Assembly: GCF_028829235.1 (NCBI RefSeq)
Contig: NZ_JAIWJY010000013.1
Coordinates: 1-64,000, forward strand
Length of the DNA: 64,000 nucleotides
Direction of reading: 5' to 3'
From: Tenacibaculum larymnensis
Lineage (GTDB): Bacteria; Bacteroidota; Bacteroidia; Flavobacteriales; Flavobacteriaceae
The notes below the pieces were generated by a model. The model did no database searches. It had not been told where the DNA came from and saw nothing but the letters and a program-made list of their open reading frames with translations. This document shows positions 1 through 8,744 of the stretch, one piece after another. The position numbers were made by a program, and so were the translations under genes. The first letter of the stretch is position 1. Each line of letters starts with the position of its first letter.

Positions 1-18
1 ATGTTATAGAAACTATAC

Positions 19-80
19 TACCTAGTAAATAGTTCTTGGTTTTTGTTGTCTTAAAAAGGCTTATAATATGTTACTAGGTA
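19..80. promoter_or_regulatory. Spaced inverted repeat upstream of the AraC-type gene
   Basis: A perfect 10-base inverted repeat, TACCTAGTAA at 19-28 and TTACTAGGTA at 71-80, lies 74 bases before the AraC-type start codon. The 42-base spacer is about four helical turns, which would suit two regulator dimers on one face of the DNA. An operator or autoregulatory role is inference; the symmetry is seen directly. Confidence 0.35.
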
Positions 81-153
81 ATACTATTTTTACTGTAAAT
101 AAGATTTGTACATTGAAATTTGTTTTTTAATATTTACGTTTTATAAATACTAA

Positions 154-1209
154 ATGAGTTTGGATAACGCAGTTTTATTTTTTATTTGTTCTTTAGGTGT
201 TTTTAATGGGTTTTTAGTCAGTATTTATTTTTTACTGATTGATAAGTCCAAAAGAGTACCTAATTTTATATTTGGGTTGTTAGTTTTCTTTTTAACTGTT
301 AGAATAGGTAAATCAGTTTACACAATATTTACTCGAAGGGAAGAAAGAAATTTGTTAATCATACAAATTGGCTTATCAGCGTGTTTTTTAATTGGTGTCT
401 CTTTATTTTTTTATTTAAAAGCTTCTGTTACTAAAACGAAGAATATTCCATTAAAGTGGAAACTTCATTTTCTTTTATTATCTATAATAATAGTTATAGT
501 TGGTGTTATAAAGCCTTATTCTACTGATGCTCTTTTTTGGAACACATATTTTGTAAAGTTTATTTATTTTGTCTGGGGTGTTTATATAGTATTATCAGCC
601 TTTACTTTAAAAGATACTTTTAGAAAGTTGTTTTCCAATAATGTAAGTAGCACTACTTCAGAGATATGGCTATTAGCTGTTTATATGAGTAGCCTATTAA
701 TTTATTTAGCTTATATCGTTGGTTACTTCTATTTTTATTTTGTAGGAACTGTTACTTTCTCAATAGTTTTTTATGGTTTAGTATTACTTTTCCTTTCAAA
801 GAAAAATCGGGAGTCAATTTTTAGAGATTTACCTGAAAAATATTCAGCAAAAAAGATTGAAAGTGACGAAGCCTCTTCATTAAAATTACAATTAGATACT
901 TTAATGGGAGAGCAAGAGTTGTTTAAGAATTCCGGTGTGAAGTTACATGATATTTCAGCTAAAATAGGCATATCTTCTCATAAATTATCTCAATTTTTAA
1001 ATGATAATTTAGGGAAAAGCTTTGCTATGTTTTTAAATGAATATAGAATTGAAGAAGCAAAGAAAATCATAAGTAAAAACCATAAAATAACATTAGAGAG
1101 TATAGGTTTTGAAGCTGGTTTTTCTTCAAAATCAAACTTTTATGCCACTTTTAAAAAAGTAGTTGGACAAACACCTGCTCAGTATCAAAAGCAGTTTTTG
1201 GAAGACTAA
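154..1209 (+). CDS. Membrane-anchored AraC-family transcriptional regulator
   Basis: The 351-residue protein has about seven hydrophobic segments in residues 5-225, then a soluble linker and a C-terminal AraC/XylS DNA-binding domain (about 250-348). The second helix-turn-helix carries the family signature (LESIGFEAGFSSKSNFYATF, then GQTP). In Bacteroidota this 7TM-plus-AraC layout usually marks a regulator that senses a membrane or extracytoplasmic signal. The gene stands alone, 101 bases before the secreted NTF2/DJ-1 fusion gene on the same strand, so that gene may be its target (inference). Symmetric sequences lie both upstream (19-80) and downstream (1222-1248). The ATG at 154 starts directly at the first hydrophobic helix. 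Confidence 0.85.
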   Translation: MSLDNAVLFFICSLGVFNGFLVSIYFLLIDKSKRVPNFIFGLLVFFLTVRIGKSVYTIFTRREERNLLIIQIGLSACFLIGVSLFFYLKASVTKTKNIPLKWKLHFLLLSIIIVIVGVIKPYSTDALFWNTYFVKFIYFVWGVYIVLSAFTLKDTFRKLFSNNVSSTTSEIWLLAVYMSSLLIYLAYIVGYFYFYFVGTVTFSIVFYGLVLLFLSKKNRESIFRDLPEKYSAKKIESDEASSLKLQLDTLMGEQELFKNSGVKLHDISAKIGISSHKLSQFLNDNLGKSFAMFLNEYRIEEAKKIISKNHKITLESIGFEAGFSSKSNFYATFKKVVGQTPAQYQKQFLED

Positions 1210-1221
1210 GTTAGTGCAGAA

Positions 1222-1248
1222 TTATAATTTAGTACACCTAAATTATAA
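1222..1248. promoter_or_regulatory. Perfect 11-bp inverted repeat between AraC and DJ-1 genes
   Basis: TTATAATTTAG (1222-1232) is followed after a TACAC loop by its exact complement CTAAATTATAA (1238-1248). No T-run follows, so it does not look like an intrinsic terminator on the plus strand. It lies 62 bases upstream of the next start codon and could be an operator. The function is not proven. Confidence 0.4.
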
Positions 1249-1310
1249 CATATCATCGAAATAGAATATTGTTTTAAGAGGTTTGAAGTAAAATTTAAAT
1301 CTTTTAAAAA

Positions 1311-2564
1311 ATGAAAATTATATCTACGTTAATTTCAGCTTTCTTTTTTATTTCTAGTTTTTCACAAGATAAAGAAGATATTAAAGAAAAACTTCTTGTT
1401 AATATCTATGGAAGTAAACAACAAAAAGTAATTAATTATGACAAGAGTTTTGTGTCAGATGATAAGTTGCTTTATGAAAGTATAGATCGTCCAGAAGTAA
1501 ATTTAACACTTTCAGATAAAGAGTTAATAGAGCAAACACTTAATAATTATATTGAAGGAAGTTCTTATAATAAACTTAATATTTTAAAAGAATCTTTTTC
1601 AAAAGATGCAACTCTTTATTTAACAGGAAAAAATGGTTTTAAACAATACAGTCCTGATGAGTATACAAACTTTTTTTCTCCTGATAAAAAAGGAAAATTT
1701 AATGGTAGAATAGGAGAAATAATATCTATCGATATCACTAAAGATATTGCCACTGCTAAAGTTGAAATTTTAATACCTAACCGTAAATGGAGATTTATTG
1801 ATCTTTTTTTATTGAAGAAATTTACTAATCAATGGAAGATTATAAGTAAAACAGCCACAAGAGAGTCGTCAAATGAAACTGGAAATAAAATTTTATTTGT
1901 AGTTTCTAACACAGATTATTATTTAGGAACCGCTATTCCCACAGGTAATAGTTTTGATGAAATAATATTAGCTTATGAAATGTTTAAAGATGCTGGCTTT
2001 AACATAGATGTTATAAGCCCTAAAGGAGGAGCAATTCCTTTAAAATACTTGAATACGTCAGAAAACAAGAAGAAGGAATATTTATACGATAGTGATTTTA
2101 TGTATGCTTTAAAAAACACAAAAAAGCCAACACACGTTCATTCGACAGATTATAAAGCGATTTATTATGTAGGAGGAGGAAGTGCTATGTTTAATGTACC
2201 TAAGAATAAAGAAATTCAAAAGATAGCAATAGATATTTATGAAAAGCAAAAAGGTGTTATAAGCGCTGTTTGTCATGGTACAGCAGGAATTGTTTATTTA
2301 AAGAAAAGTAATGGAGAATATTTAGTAAAAAATAAACGTGTAAATGGGTTTCCAGAAGATTATGAAAAGAAAGACAGAGCATACTTTAAAAGTTTCCCAT
2401 TTTTAATTAGAAACACGATAGAAAAACATGGTGGGAAATTCTTTTATTCAAGTTCTCCTCTTGAAGCGCATGTAGAGGTTGATGGAAGATTAGTAACAGG
2501 ACAAAATCCTGCGTCAGTTCCTAAATTGGTAAATGAAGTAATCAAAATTGTTAACTCAAAATAA
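1311..2564 (+). CDS. Secreted NTF2-like / DJ-1-PfpI fusion protein
   Basis: The 417-residue protein starts with a signal peptide (MKIISTLISAFFFISSFSQ). Residues about 65-185 look like a SnoaL/NTF2-type putative lumazine-binding domain (LSDKELIEQTLNNYIEG through WKIISKTATRE). Residues about 193-415 are a DJ-1/PfpI class I glutamine amidotransferase-like domain. Cys321 sits in the nucleophile elbow AVCHGTAG, and a GGGSAMF loop precedes it. DJ-1-type proteins include chaperones, glyoxalases and amidohydrolases, so the substrate cannot be told. The signal peptide points to the periplasm or outside, whereas most DJ-1 proteins are cytoplasmic. It follows the AraC-type regulator and ends just before a bidirectional terminator. 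Confidence 0.8.
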   Translation: MKIISTLISAFFFISSFSQDKEDIKEKLLVNIYGSKQQKVINYDKSFVSDDKLLYESIDRPEVNLTLSDKELIEQTLNNYIEGSSYNKLNILKESFSKDATLYLTGKNGFKQYSPDEYTNFFSPDKKGKFNGRIGEIISIDITKDIATAKVEILIPNRKWRFIDLFLLKKFTNQWKIISKTATRESSNETGNKILFVVSNTDYYLGTAIPTGNSFDEIILAYEMFKDAGFNIDVISPKGGAIPLKYLNTSENKKKEYLYDSDFMYALKNTKKPTHVHSTDYKAIYYVGGGSAMFNVPKNKEIQKIAIDIYEKQKGVISAVCHGTAGIVYLKKSNGEYLVKNKRVNGFPEDYEKKDRAYFKSFPFLIRNTIEKHGGKFFYSSSPLEAHVEVDGRLVTGQNPASVPKLVNEVIKIVNSK

Positions 2565-2590
2565 TGCTGATGTCTGATTCAGTAAATAAA

Positions 2591-2618
2591 AAAGCTCGCA
2601 AACTGCGAGCTTTTTTTA
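2591..2618. terminator. Bidirectional intrinsic terminator
   Basis: The stem AAAGCTCGCA / TGCGAGCTTT (2591-2600 and 2604-2613) has a 3-base loop, with an A-run before it and a T-run after it. It lies between the convergent DJ-1 fusion gene and the E2 gene and can serve both. Confidence 0.9.
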
Positions 2619-2637
2619 TTTATGATTTGATTAAAAA

Positions 2638-4266
2638 CTAAGCTAACATAGTAACTGGGTTTTCAATATAGGTTTTTAATGTTTGTAAAAACTGAGCACC
2701 AACAGCACCGTCAACAGTTCTGTGATCACATGCTAAAGTTAACTTCATAGTGTTTCCAACTACTATTTCTCCGTTTTTAACTACTGGTTTTTGTACAATT
2801 GCACCTACCGATAAAATTGCAGAATTAGGTTGATTGATAATTGAAGTAAAGCTTTCAATACCAAACATCCCTAAGTTAGAAACCGTAAATGTACTTCCTT
2901 GCATTTCAGCTGGAGTGATTTTTTTGTTTCTAGCTTTACCCGCTAAATCACGTACAGCAGCGCCAATTTGTGTTAAACTTAATGCATCAGTATGTTTTAC
3001 AACAGGAACGACTAAACCTTCATCTACAGCTACAGCAACACCTACGTTAATATGACTATGGAATAAAGTATTATCATCGGTCCAGGTAGTGTTTACTTGT
3101 GGATGCTTTTTTAATGCCATTGCACATGCTTTTACTACCATATCGTTAAATGATATTTTAGTATCAGGAATTGCATTGATAGTTTTACGAGAAGCCATTG
3201 CATTGTCCATATCTACTTCAATATTTAAGTAGAAGTGAGGTGCAGAGAATTTAGAATTACCCAATGCCTTAGCAATAGCTTTACGCATTTGAGAGTTTTT
3301 AACTTCAGATGTGTTTTCTTCTCCAGCAATCGCAAAATTAGTTACTGCTGATGGAGCAGCACTACTAGTAGCTACTGGAGCTTCAACTTTAGCAGTTGGA
3401 GTATAGTTTTCAACATCTTTTTTGATGATACGACCATTTTCACCAGAACCTTTAATGTCTGCTAAATTGATTCCTTTGTCTTTAGCAATTTTTTTTGCTA
3501 AAGGAGATGCAAAAATTCGTCCACCTTTATTATTTGATACAGTCTCTACTGGGGTAGCAACTGTTTCTGTTTTGTTTTCTACTGCTTTAGGAGCTTCTTC
3601 TTGTTTTTCTGAAGTTTCTCCACTAGTTAAAGTACCAGCTTTGTGAGCTTCTACTAGGGAAGAAACATCAGTTCCAGCTTCACCAATAATAGCTAACAAA
3701 CTATCTACAGGAGCACTTTCACCTTCTTGAACACCAATATGTAATAAGGTTCCTTCGTTAAAAGATTCGAATTCCATTGTAGCTTTATCGGTTTCAATTT
3801 CAGCTAAAATATCACCTTCCTCAACATTGTCACCTACTTTTTTTAACCAAGAAGCAACAGTACCTTCAGTCATAGTATCACTTAAACGAGGCATTGTTAC
3901 TACTTTTACTCCTTCAGGTATAGCAGTGTTAGTAGATTCTGTTTTTGGCTCTTCAGTTTTAGGAGCTTCTGGTTCTGTTTTAGCAGGCTCAGAAGTATTT
4001 CCATTTAATAATGCAGAAAAATCTTCTCCTTCTTCACCAATAATAGCTAATAAGCTGTCAACAGGGGCTGTTTCACCTTCTTGAACACCAATATGTAATA
4101 AAGTTCCTTCGTGAAAAGACTCAAACTCCATTGTAGCTTTATCAGTTTCAATTTCAGCTAAAATATCTCCTTCTTCAACTTTATCTCCTACTTTTTTTAA
4201 CCAAGAAGCTACCACTCCTTCTTCCATCGTATCGCTTAAGCGAGGCATGTTTATAATTGTAGCCAT
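2638..4266 (-). CDS. aceF: Pyruvate dehydrogenase E2, dihydrolipoyl acetyltransferase
   Basis: E2 transfers the acetyl group from the lipoyl arm to CoA and forms the core of the pyruvate dehydrogenase complex. The 542-residue protein has two lipoyl domains (about 3-78 and 121-196, lipoyl lysines Lys43 and Lys161 in ETDKAT), Ala/Pro/Glu/Thr-rich linkers, a peripheral subunit-binding domain (about 250-290, FASPLAKKIAKDKGI) and a catalytic domain (about 315-542). The catalytic motif DHRTVDGA starts at 514, giving His515 and Asp519. The two lipoyl domains differ at only about six of 73 positions, which suggests recent duplication or gene conversion. It starts 3 bases after the E1 alpha stop, in the same operon. 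Confidence 0.97.
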   Translation of the reverse strand: MATIINMPRLSDTMEEGVVASWLKKVGDKVEEGDILAEIETDKATMEFESFHEGTLLHIGVQEGETAPVDSLLAIIGEEGEDFSALLNGNTSEPAKTEPEAPKTEEPKTESTNTAIPEGVKVVTMPRLSDTMTEGTVASWLKKVGDNVEEGDILAEIETDKATMEFESFNEGTLLHIGVQEGESAPVDSLLAIIGEAGTDVSSLVEAHKAGTLTSGETSEKQEEAPKAVENKTETVATPVETVSNNKGGRIFASPLAKKIAKDKGINLADIKGSGENGRIIKKDVENYTPTAKVEAPVATSSAAPSAVTNFAIAGEENTSEVKNSQMRKAIAKALGNSKFSAPHFYLNIEVDMDNAMASRKTINAIPDTKISFNDMVVKACAMALKKHPQVNTTWTDDNTLFHSHINVGVAVAVDEGLVVPVVKHTDALSLTQIGAAVRDLAGKARNKKITPAEMQGSTFTVSNLGMFGIESFTSIINQPNSAILSVGAIVQKPVVKNGEIVVGNTMKLTLACDHRTVDGAVGAQFLQTLKTYIENPVTMLA

Positions 4267-4269
4267 AGT

Positions 4270-5265
4270 TTACTTAGATTTTATAAATGGATAATCTTCT
4301 TGTTCGTATACCATATCATATAATTGATTTAGCTCTGGATATGGAGATTCTTCTGCGAATTTCTCACATTCTTTAACCATATCTTTTACTTCTTTATCAA
4401 TTGTTTTGATTTCATCTTCTGTAGCATATTCCTTTTCTTTGATGACCTCTAAAACTTGAGTAATTGGATCTATTTTTTTGTACTCTTCAACCTCGTCTTT
4501 AGTACGATAGTGTTGAGCATCAGACATAGAATGACCTCTATATCGGTAAGTTTTCATTTCTAAGAAAGTAGGACCATCACCGCGACGAGCTCTTTGAATA
4601 GCTTCATCTACAGCTTCAGCAACTTTGATAGGATTCATACCATCAACTGGTCCACAAGGCATTTCATAGCCTAATCCTAACTTCCAAATATCAGTATGGT
4701 TTGCAGTTCTTTCAACAGAAGTTCCCATTGCGTATCCGTTGTTTTCAACAATAAACACTACTGGTAACTTCCAGTTCATTGCCATGTTAAAAGTTTCATG
4801 TAAAGAACCTTGACGTGCAGCTCCATCACCAAAATAACATAAAGTAACAGCATCGCTACCTTTGTATTTATCTCCAAAAGCGATACCAGCACCTAAAGGA
4901 ATTTGTCCTCCTACAATTCCGTGACCACCATAGAAACGGTATTCTTTAGAAAAGATATGCATTGAACCTCCCATACCATGAGAAGTACCTGTAGCTTTAC
5001 CATATAACTCTGCCATTACACGTTTTGGGTCTTCACCCATACCAATTGGTTGAACGTGATTACGATAAGCAGTAATCATTTTATCTTTAGTCAAATCCAT
5101 TGCATGTAATGAACCTGCTAAAACAGCCTCTTGACCGTTATATAAGTGTAAAAAACCTCTAACTTTTTGTTGAATGTAAACTGCTGCTAGCTTGTCTTCA
5201 AACTTTCTCCAAAATAGCATATCTCTATACCAGTTGATATAGGTTTCTTTGGTGATTTTCTTCAT
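4270..5265 (-). CDS. pdhA: Pyruvate dehydrogenase E1 component, alpha subunit
   Basis: This subunit binds thiamine diphosphate and decarboxylates pyruvate, loading the lipoyl arm of E2. The 331-residue length is that of a separate alpha subunit. The ThDP/Mg motif runs from GDGAARQG (Gly146) to ENN (Asn175-Asn176), and the phosphorylation-loop-like YRGHSMSD is present. The beta subunit is not next to it, so it must be encoded elsewhere if the complex is the alpha2beta2 type (inference). The gene leads a two-gene operon with E2. A TATTTTTG -7-like box and an inverted repeat lie upstream (5326-5371). Confidence 0.96.
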   Translation of the reverse strand: MKKITKETYINWYRDMLFWRKFEDKLAAVYIQQKVRGFLHLYNGQEAVLAGSLHAMDLTKDKMITAYRNHVQPIGMGEDPKRVMAELYGKATGTSHGMGGSMHIFSKEYRFYGGHGIVGGQIPLGAGIAFGDKYKGSDAVTLCYFGDGAARQGSLHETFNMAMNWKLPVVFIVENNGYAMGTSVERTANHTDIWKLGLGYEMPCGPVDGMNPIKVAEAVDEAIQRARRGDGPTFLEMKTYRYRGHSMSDAQHYRTKDEVEEYKKIDPITQVLEVIKEKEYATEDEIKTIDKEVKDMVKECEKFAEESPYPELNQLYDMVYEQEDYPFIKSK

Positions 5266-5325
5266 TATATACTTTAGTTGTTTATTTAAATGTTTGTTTG
5301 TTTTACCTATAGTAAAACGTAGCTA

Positions 5326-5371
5326 CAAAAATAAGTAGTTTTTAGTAATTTAAAAAAACTTATTACTAAAA
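5326..5371 (-). promoter_or_regulatory. Putative pdhA promoter with overlapping inverted repeat
   Basis: On the minus strand TATTTTTG (complement of 5326-5333) matches the Bacteroidota -7 consensus TAnnTTTG, about 60 bases before the pdhA start. Directly upstream, TTTTAGTAA (5340-5348) and TTACTAAAA (5363-5371) form a perfect 9-base inverted repeat over the expected -33 region. No clear -33 TTG is visible. An operator for E1/E2 control is inference. Confidence 0.4.
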
Positions 5372-5407
5372 GTTGAAGAAAGGTTTTAGACAAAAAAAAG
5401 GCGGTAA

Positions 5408-6082
5408 TTACTGCTCCTTAGCTACAATAATTGTGGCTTTTGCACCTGTAGCCAAATTCCATTCATTAGATGAAATTAACATACCAGCGTCATTATATAT
5501 TTTAAAAGCAGCTGTATTAGGACCTGAGGTTCCTTGATTTAAAGCAACAATCTTTATAGTATTTATTCCTTCATCTAAGGGAAGGTTAAAAGATTGATAA
5601 CGTTGTTTTAGTGTAAGATTACTAACAACTGGAACATCATTTATATAGATAGTGACTTTGTCTCCATCTGGATATTGATAATCTCTACAAATAATATTAA
5701 CACTTTTTGACTTAGTACTAAAACTTCCTAAATCTTGATCAATAACAGGGTATTGATACATACCATTAATTTGTTTGAAGGCTTTTAAGTATTGTTCTTC
5801 TGCAATTTTAGCTTTGGTTAAAATCCCTTTATTTTCTAAATCTTTTTGAGCTTGCTTTTTTTGAAGTTCTTTTTGTTGTTTTTGATGAGCGGTTTTAAAC
5901 CCGTTATTATTATCAAAATCTAGCGTTTTAGGCTTTTTTACTTCTTTAGCAGGCGCAGTAATAACACCAAAAGAAGAATTTTCCTTTTTTTTACCACCAA
6001 TTGTACCATCCATCTGTGCAAAAACATTGGATGTTACGCTACATAAAAAAACGATTACAAGTGTTGGTACTATTTTTATCAT
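5408..6082 (-). CDS. Secreted protein of unknown function
   Basis: I do not recognise a family. The 224-residue protein has a clear signal peptide (MIKIVPTLVIVFLCSVTSNVFAQ). A charged Lys/Gln-rich, probably helical stretch follows (about 60-100, e.g. HQKQQKELQKKQAQKDLENK). The C-terminal half (about 125-224) looks like a beta-rich, Ig-like domain (VTIYINDVPVVSNLTL, then LDEGINTIKIVALNQG). It lies between the vanX-like gene and pdhA on the same strand with gaps of 67 and 142 bases, so co-transcription is uncertain. A role in the envelope is likely only because it is exported. Confidence 0.7.
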   Translation of the reverse strand: MIKIVPTLVIVFLCSVTSNVFAQMDGTIGGKKKENSSFGVITAPAKEVKKPKTLDFDNNNGFKTAHQKQQKELQKKQAQKDLENKGILTKAKIAEEQYLKAFKQINGMYQYPVIDQDLGSFSTKSKSVNIICRDYQYPDGDKVTIYINDVPVVSNLTLKQRYQSFNLPLDEGINTIKIVALNQGTSGPNTAAFKIYNDAGMLISSNEWNLATGAKATIIVAKEQ

Positions 6083-6149
6083 TGCAAATAAGTCAAAGCA
6101 AATATAATGCCGATTTTTAAGTGTTTTTAAAATTTAGAGTTAAAACTAA

Positions 6150-6815
6150 TTATTTTACAGGAAAATCAAAAAAGGTTTTAGGAAATGGTTCTCCTCTTAA
6201 GGTAAAATGCCACCATTCTTTACTATAAGATCTAAAACCATATTTACGCATTACTTTTTGTAGTAATTGCCTGTTCTTTTTTTGTTGTTTAGTAAGATTA
6301 TGATAAGTAATGTGAGAAGAAACTCCAAAAAAGTCATATGGACTCCCCATGTCTAGTTCTTTACCTGTTTCTAGATGTATAATTGTTAAATCGACAGTAC
6401 TTCCTCTAGAATGTCCAGATTTTGAAGAAATATACCCTTTTTTAAATAAATGACGTTTATTAATCTCAGGATAGTATTGTTGCTTCATTAATGTATCGTT
6501 CATTACTCGAGCCCATTTTACAAAATGGTTTACTGCTGTTTGTGGACGATAAGCATCATAAACTTTTAAGCCTAATTTTTGACTTGCTAACTCATCTTGA
6601 ACTTTTTTTAAAGCTTTAGCAGTAGGAGTGGTAGCTATAAGAGTATTTTCTTCATATCCATTAACTGGAACTCCCATAAAGTTGTTGTTATGACAGTATC
6701 TTAATTCGCCTTGAATGGTAGGAGATATATCTTTTATATATGAAAATCCTTTTGGTAATTTCTGAGATTGAACTGCTAGTGAGGTAAGTAAAAATAACGA
6801 TAAAATCCATTTCAT
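6150..6815 (-). CDS. D-alanyl-D-alanine dipeptidase, VanX/DdpX type (M15D)
   Basis: M15D enzymes are zinc dipeptidases that cleave D-Ala-D-Ala. The 221-residue protein has a signal peptide (about 1-18) and the family residues: the YRP motif with Arg90, the zinc ligands His135 and Asp142 in SGHSRGSTVD, and Glu200 with His203 in KEWWHF. No vanH or vanA ligase genes lie nearby, so vancomycin resistance is not implied. A role in peptidoglycan turnover or dipeptide salvage in the periplasm is more likely. It follows the sulfatase-fold gene on the same strand. Confidence 0.9.
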   Translation of the reverse strand: MKWILSLFLLTSLAVQSQKLPKGFSYIKDISPTIQGELRYCHNNNFMGVPVNGYEENTLIATTPTAKALKKVQDELASQKLGLKVYDAYRPQTAVNHFVKWARVMNDTLMKQQYYPEINKRHLFKKGYISSKSGHSRGSTVDLTIIHLETGKELDMGSPYDFFGVSSHITYHNLTKQQKKNRQLLQKVMRKYGFRSYSKEWWHFTLRGEPFPKTFFDFPVK

Positions 6816-6872
6816 AGGGTAAAAGTAATGAAATGGATTTTAACAGTTTCTCTCTTAATGAAAGATTAACTT

Positions 6873-8726
6873 TTATTTATCTAAAAAATCTTGATAGGCT
6901 TCCTGACTGATAGCTCTTCCTAAAGAATCTAAAGGCTGATAATTGCCTTCTTGTATTACAGGTTTATTACTTACATAATCATAAACAAAAGTTCCGTTTT
7001 TAGATACAGTACCAAATCCTTTATTAAAGACATAATGTACATATTGATTTTCAGAAGTGTTAAAAATGTTTTTTCCAAACTTAAATTGTTCTGGTTTACC
7101 CCCCAACATGTCTGTTAAAGTATATGCTAAATCACTTTGAGCGCTAAAATTATCAATAGTAATTCCTGTTTTGTTAAGAGCTCCACCCAACCAAACCATT
7201 GGGATTTGAAATCTTTTAGGAGAATTAAAATATCCTTTATGTTTAGGTAATGGATGTCCGTGATCAGATAAAATAACAATTAATGTATTGTCCCACCAAG
7301 GTTGCTTTTTGGCTCCGTCAATAAACTTACCTATAGCTTTGTCTGTATAAGCTTGAGCACTTCTGTATAAATTTTCTACAGAATTTTTACCGAATTTATA
7401 TTCTCCAGGAAATTCATAAGGTTCATGACTAGTTAATGTAAGAGCTACTTCAAAAAAAGGTTCTTTAAGGGTAGGTGAAGATAAATCTTTCATAAATCGA
7501 TCTAAAAAGATATGATCATGTGCTCCCCATTTTGAGTTCCAGTTTTCTTTGTCAAACTCAGTTCCATCTACAATTTTATCAATTCTACCATTACGTAAAT
7601 AAGTAATCATGTTTCCAAAATTACTATCACCACCATAATAGAAACTAGTATTGTATCCTAATTTTTTCATTTCCTTGGTAAGCATTGGTAGTTTTCTTGC
7701 TTTATATGGGATTTTCATGATGCTTTTTGTTGGCTGAGGGTAATAACCACTTAAAATAGCAGGAACCCCTTTGTCTGTTCTGTCCCCATTTCCATAGAAA
7801 TTAGTAAACGAAATACCTTCTTTAGCTAGTTTATTTAGGTTTACAGTAACATCAGGCTCACCACCTAGAGCACCCACAGCTTTTGCTGAAAGGCTTTCCC
7901 AAATAAGGATAATAACATTAGGTTTTTTAGTATTTAAAATAGAGTCTGTACTTGCTGTTAAAAGTTGATTCTTAGTTTTATTGATGATGTCTTTAGTAAT
8001 ATTATTCTTATAGTGCACATAAGGATTTTTACCATCAGTTTTATGACTAATCGTATTAGCAAAGTTCCAGATGAAATTTACCGCAGCGTGATTAGCAAAC
8101 ATGTTTTTGGAGAAGTATACATTACTTTGGTTAATAGGAATATTGGCAAAACCACCTCGCATAGGGATTATTAAACTTCCTATTAGTAATAAAAACACCG
8201 GGGCTTCTAAAAAATGTTTCTTATTTAATTTATCTAGTGCTTTATTTAAAACTTTATTAAATAAGTAAATAGCAATCGCAGAAAGTAAAATCCAAGCAAA
8301 TAAACCGCTAATCAATTGTAAAGTGCTTACTGAAGCGAGCATTGCTTTAGGAGTGTTAATGTAATTTAAGACAGTTACGTCTATTCGAACTCCCCAGAAC
8401 TTATACAAAGAAATATCCGTTAACATAAACAAGTTAATTACTGAAAGAATAGGAAAAGTGTATCCTTTAATAATGTAACCGATAACTTTTTTAGGAATCC
8501 ATATTGAGAGTAAAATAACTAAAAAAGGAATAGCAGCTAAGTAAGCCGCAAAAGAAAAGTCTAATTGAATACCATATACAAACGTTTTTAACGTAGTAAA
8601 AAAACTTAATTCAGAAGTTTTATCGAAGTAATACAATAAGAACAAAAAGCGAGCGAGTAAAAAATATACTACCCACAAAAAATAATATGTAATACTAAAA
8701 AGAAATCTGTTTTTAAAGTTAGTCAT
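6873..8726 (-). CDS. LtaS/MdoB-like sulfatase-fold membrane enzyme
   Basis: The 617-residue protein has five hydrophobic helices (about 8-195) and an extracytoplasmic alkaline-phosphatase/sulfatase-fold domain (about 265-600). The metal-binding start is NVIILIWESLS, the predicted nucleophile is Thr317 in GDRTDKG (as in LtaS, where Thr replaces the sulfatase Cys/Ser), and SDHGHP supplies late metal ligands. The layout matches LtaS lipoteichoic acid synthases and MdoB/OpgB phosphoglycerol transferases. Since Bacteroidota lack lipoteichoic acid, modification of a glycan or lipid headgroup is more likely (inference). It starts 18 bases after the tsaD stop and is probably co-transcribed with it. 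Confidence 0.85.
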   Translation of the reverse strand: MTNFKNRFLFSITYYFLWVVYFLLARFLFLLYYFDKTSELSFFTTLKTFVYGIQLDFSFAAYLAAIPFLVILLSIWIPKKVIGYIIKGYTFPILSVINLFMLTDISLYKFWGVRIDVTVLNYINTPKAMLASVSTLQLISGLFAWILLSAIAIYLFNKVLNKALDKLNKKHFLEAPVFLLLIGSLIIPMRGGFANIPINQSNVYFSKNMFANHAAVNFIWNFANTISHKTDGKNPYVHYKNNITKDIINKTKNQLLTASTDSILNTKKPNVIILIWESLSAKAVGALGGEPDVTVNLNKLAKEGISFTNFYGNGDRTDKGVPAILSGYYPQPTKSIMKIPYKARKLPMLTKEMKKLGYNTSFYYGGDSNFGNMITYLRNGRIDKIVDGTEFDKENWNSKWGAHDHIFLDRFMKDLSSPTLKEPFFEVALTLTSHEPYEFPGEYKFGKNSVENLYRSAQAYTDKAIGKFIDGAKKQPWWDNTLIVILSDHGHPLPKHKGYFNSPKRFQIPMVWLGGALNKTGITIDNFSAQSDLAYTLTDMLGGKPEQFKFGKNIFNTSENQYVHYVFNKGFGTVSKNGTFVYDYVSNKPVIQEGNYQPLDSLGRAISQEAYQDFLDK

Positions 8727-8744
8727 TGTAGTATATAAAGAGAT

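Noticed and set aside
3650-4260. Long direct repeat as a mobile or CRISPR-like repeat
   Set aside because: It is the coding sequence of two similar lipoyl domains in E2.
6150-6815. VanX-like gene as part of a vancomycin resistance cluster
   Set aside because: No vanA/vanB ligase, vanH or vanRS genes are nearby; the dipeptidase stands alone among housekeeping genes.
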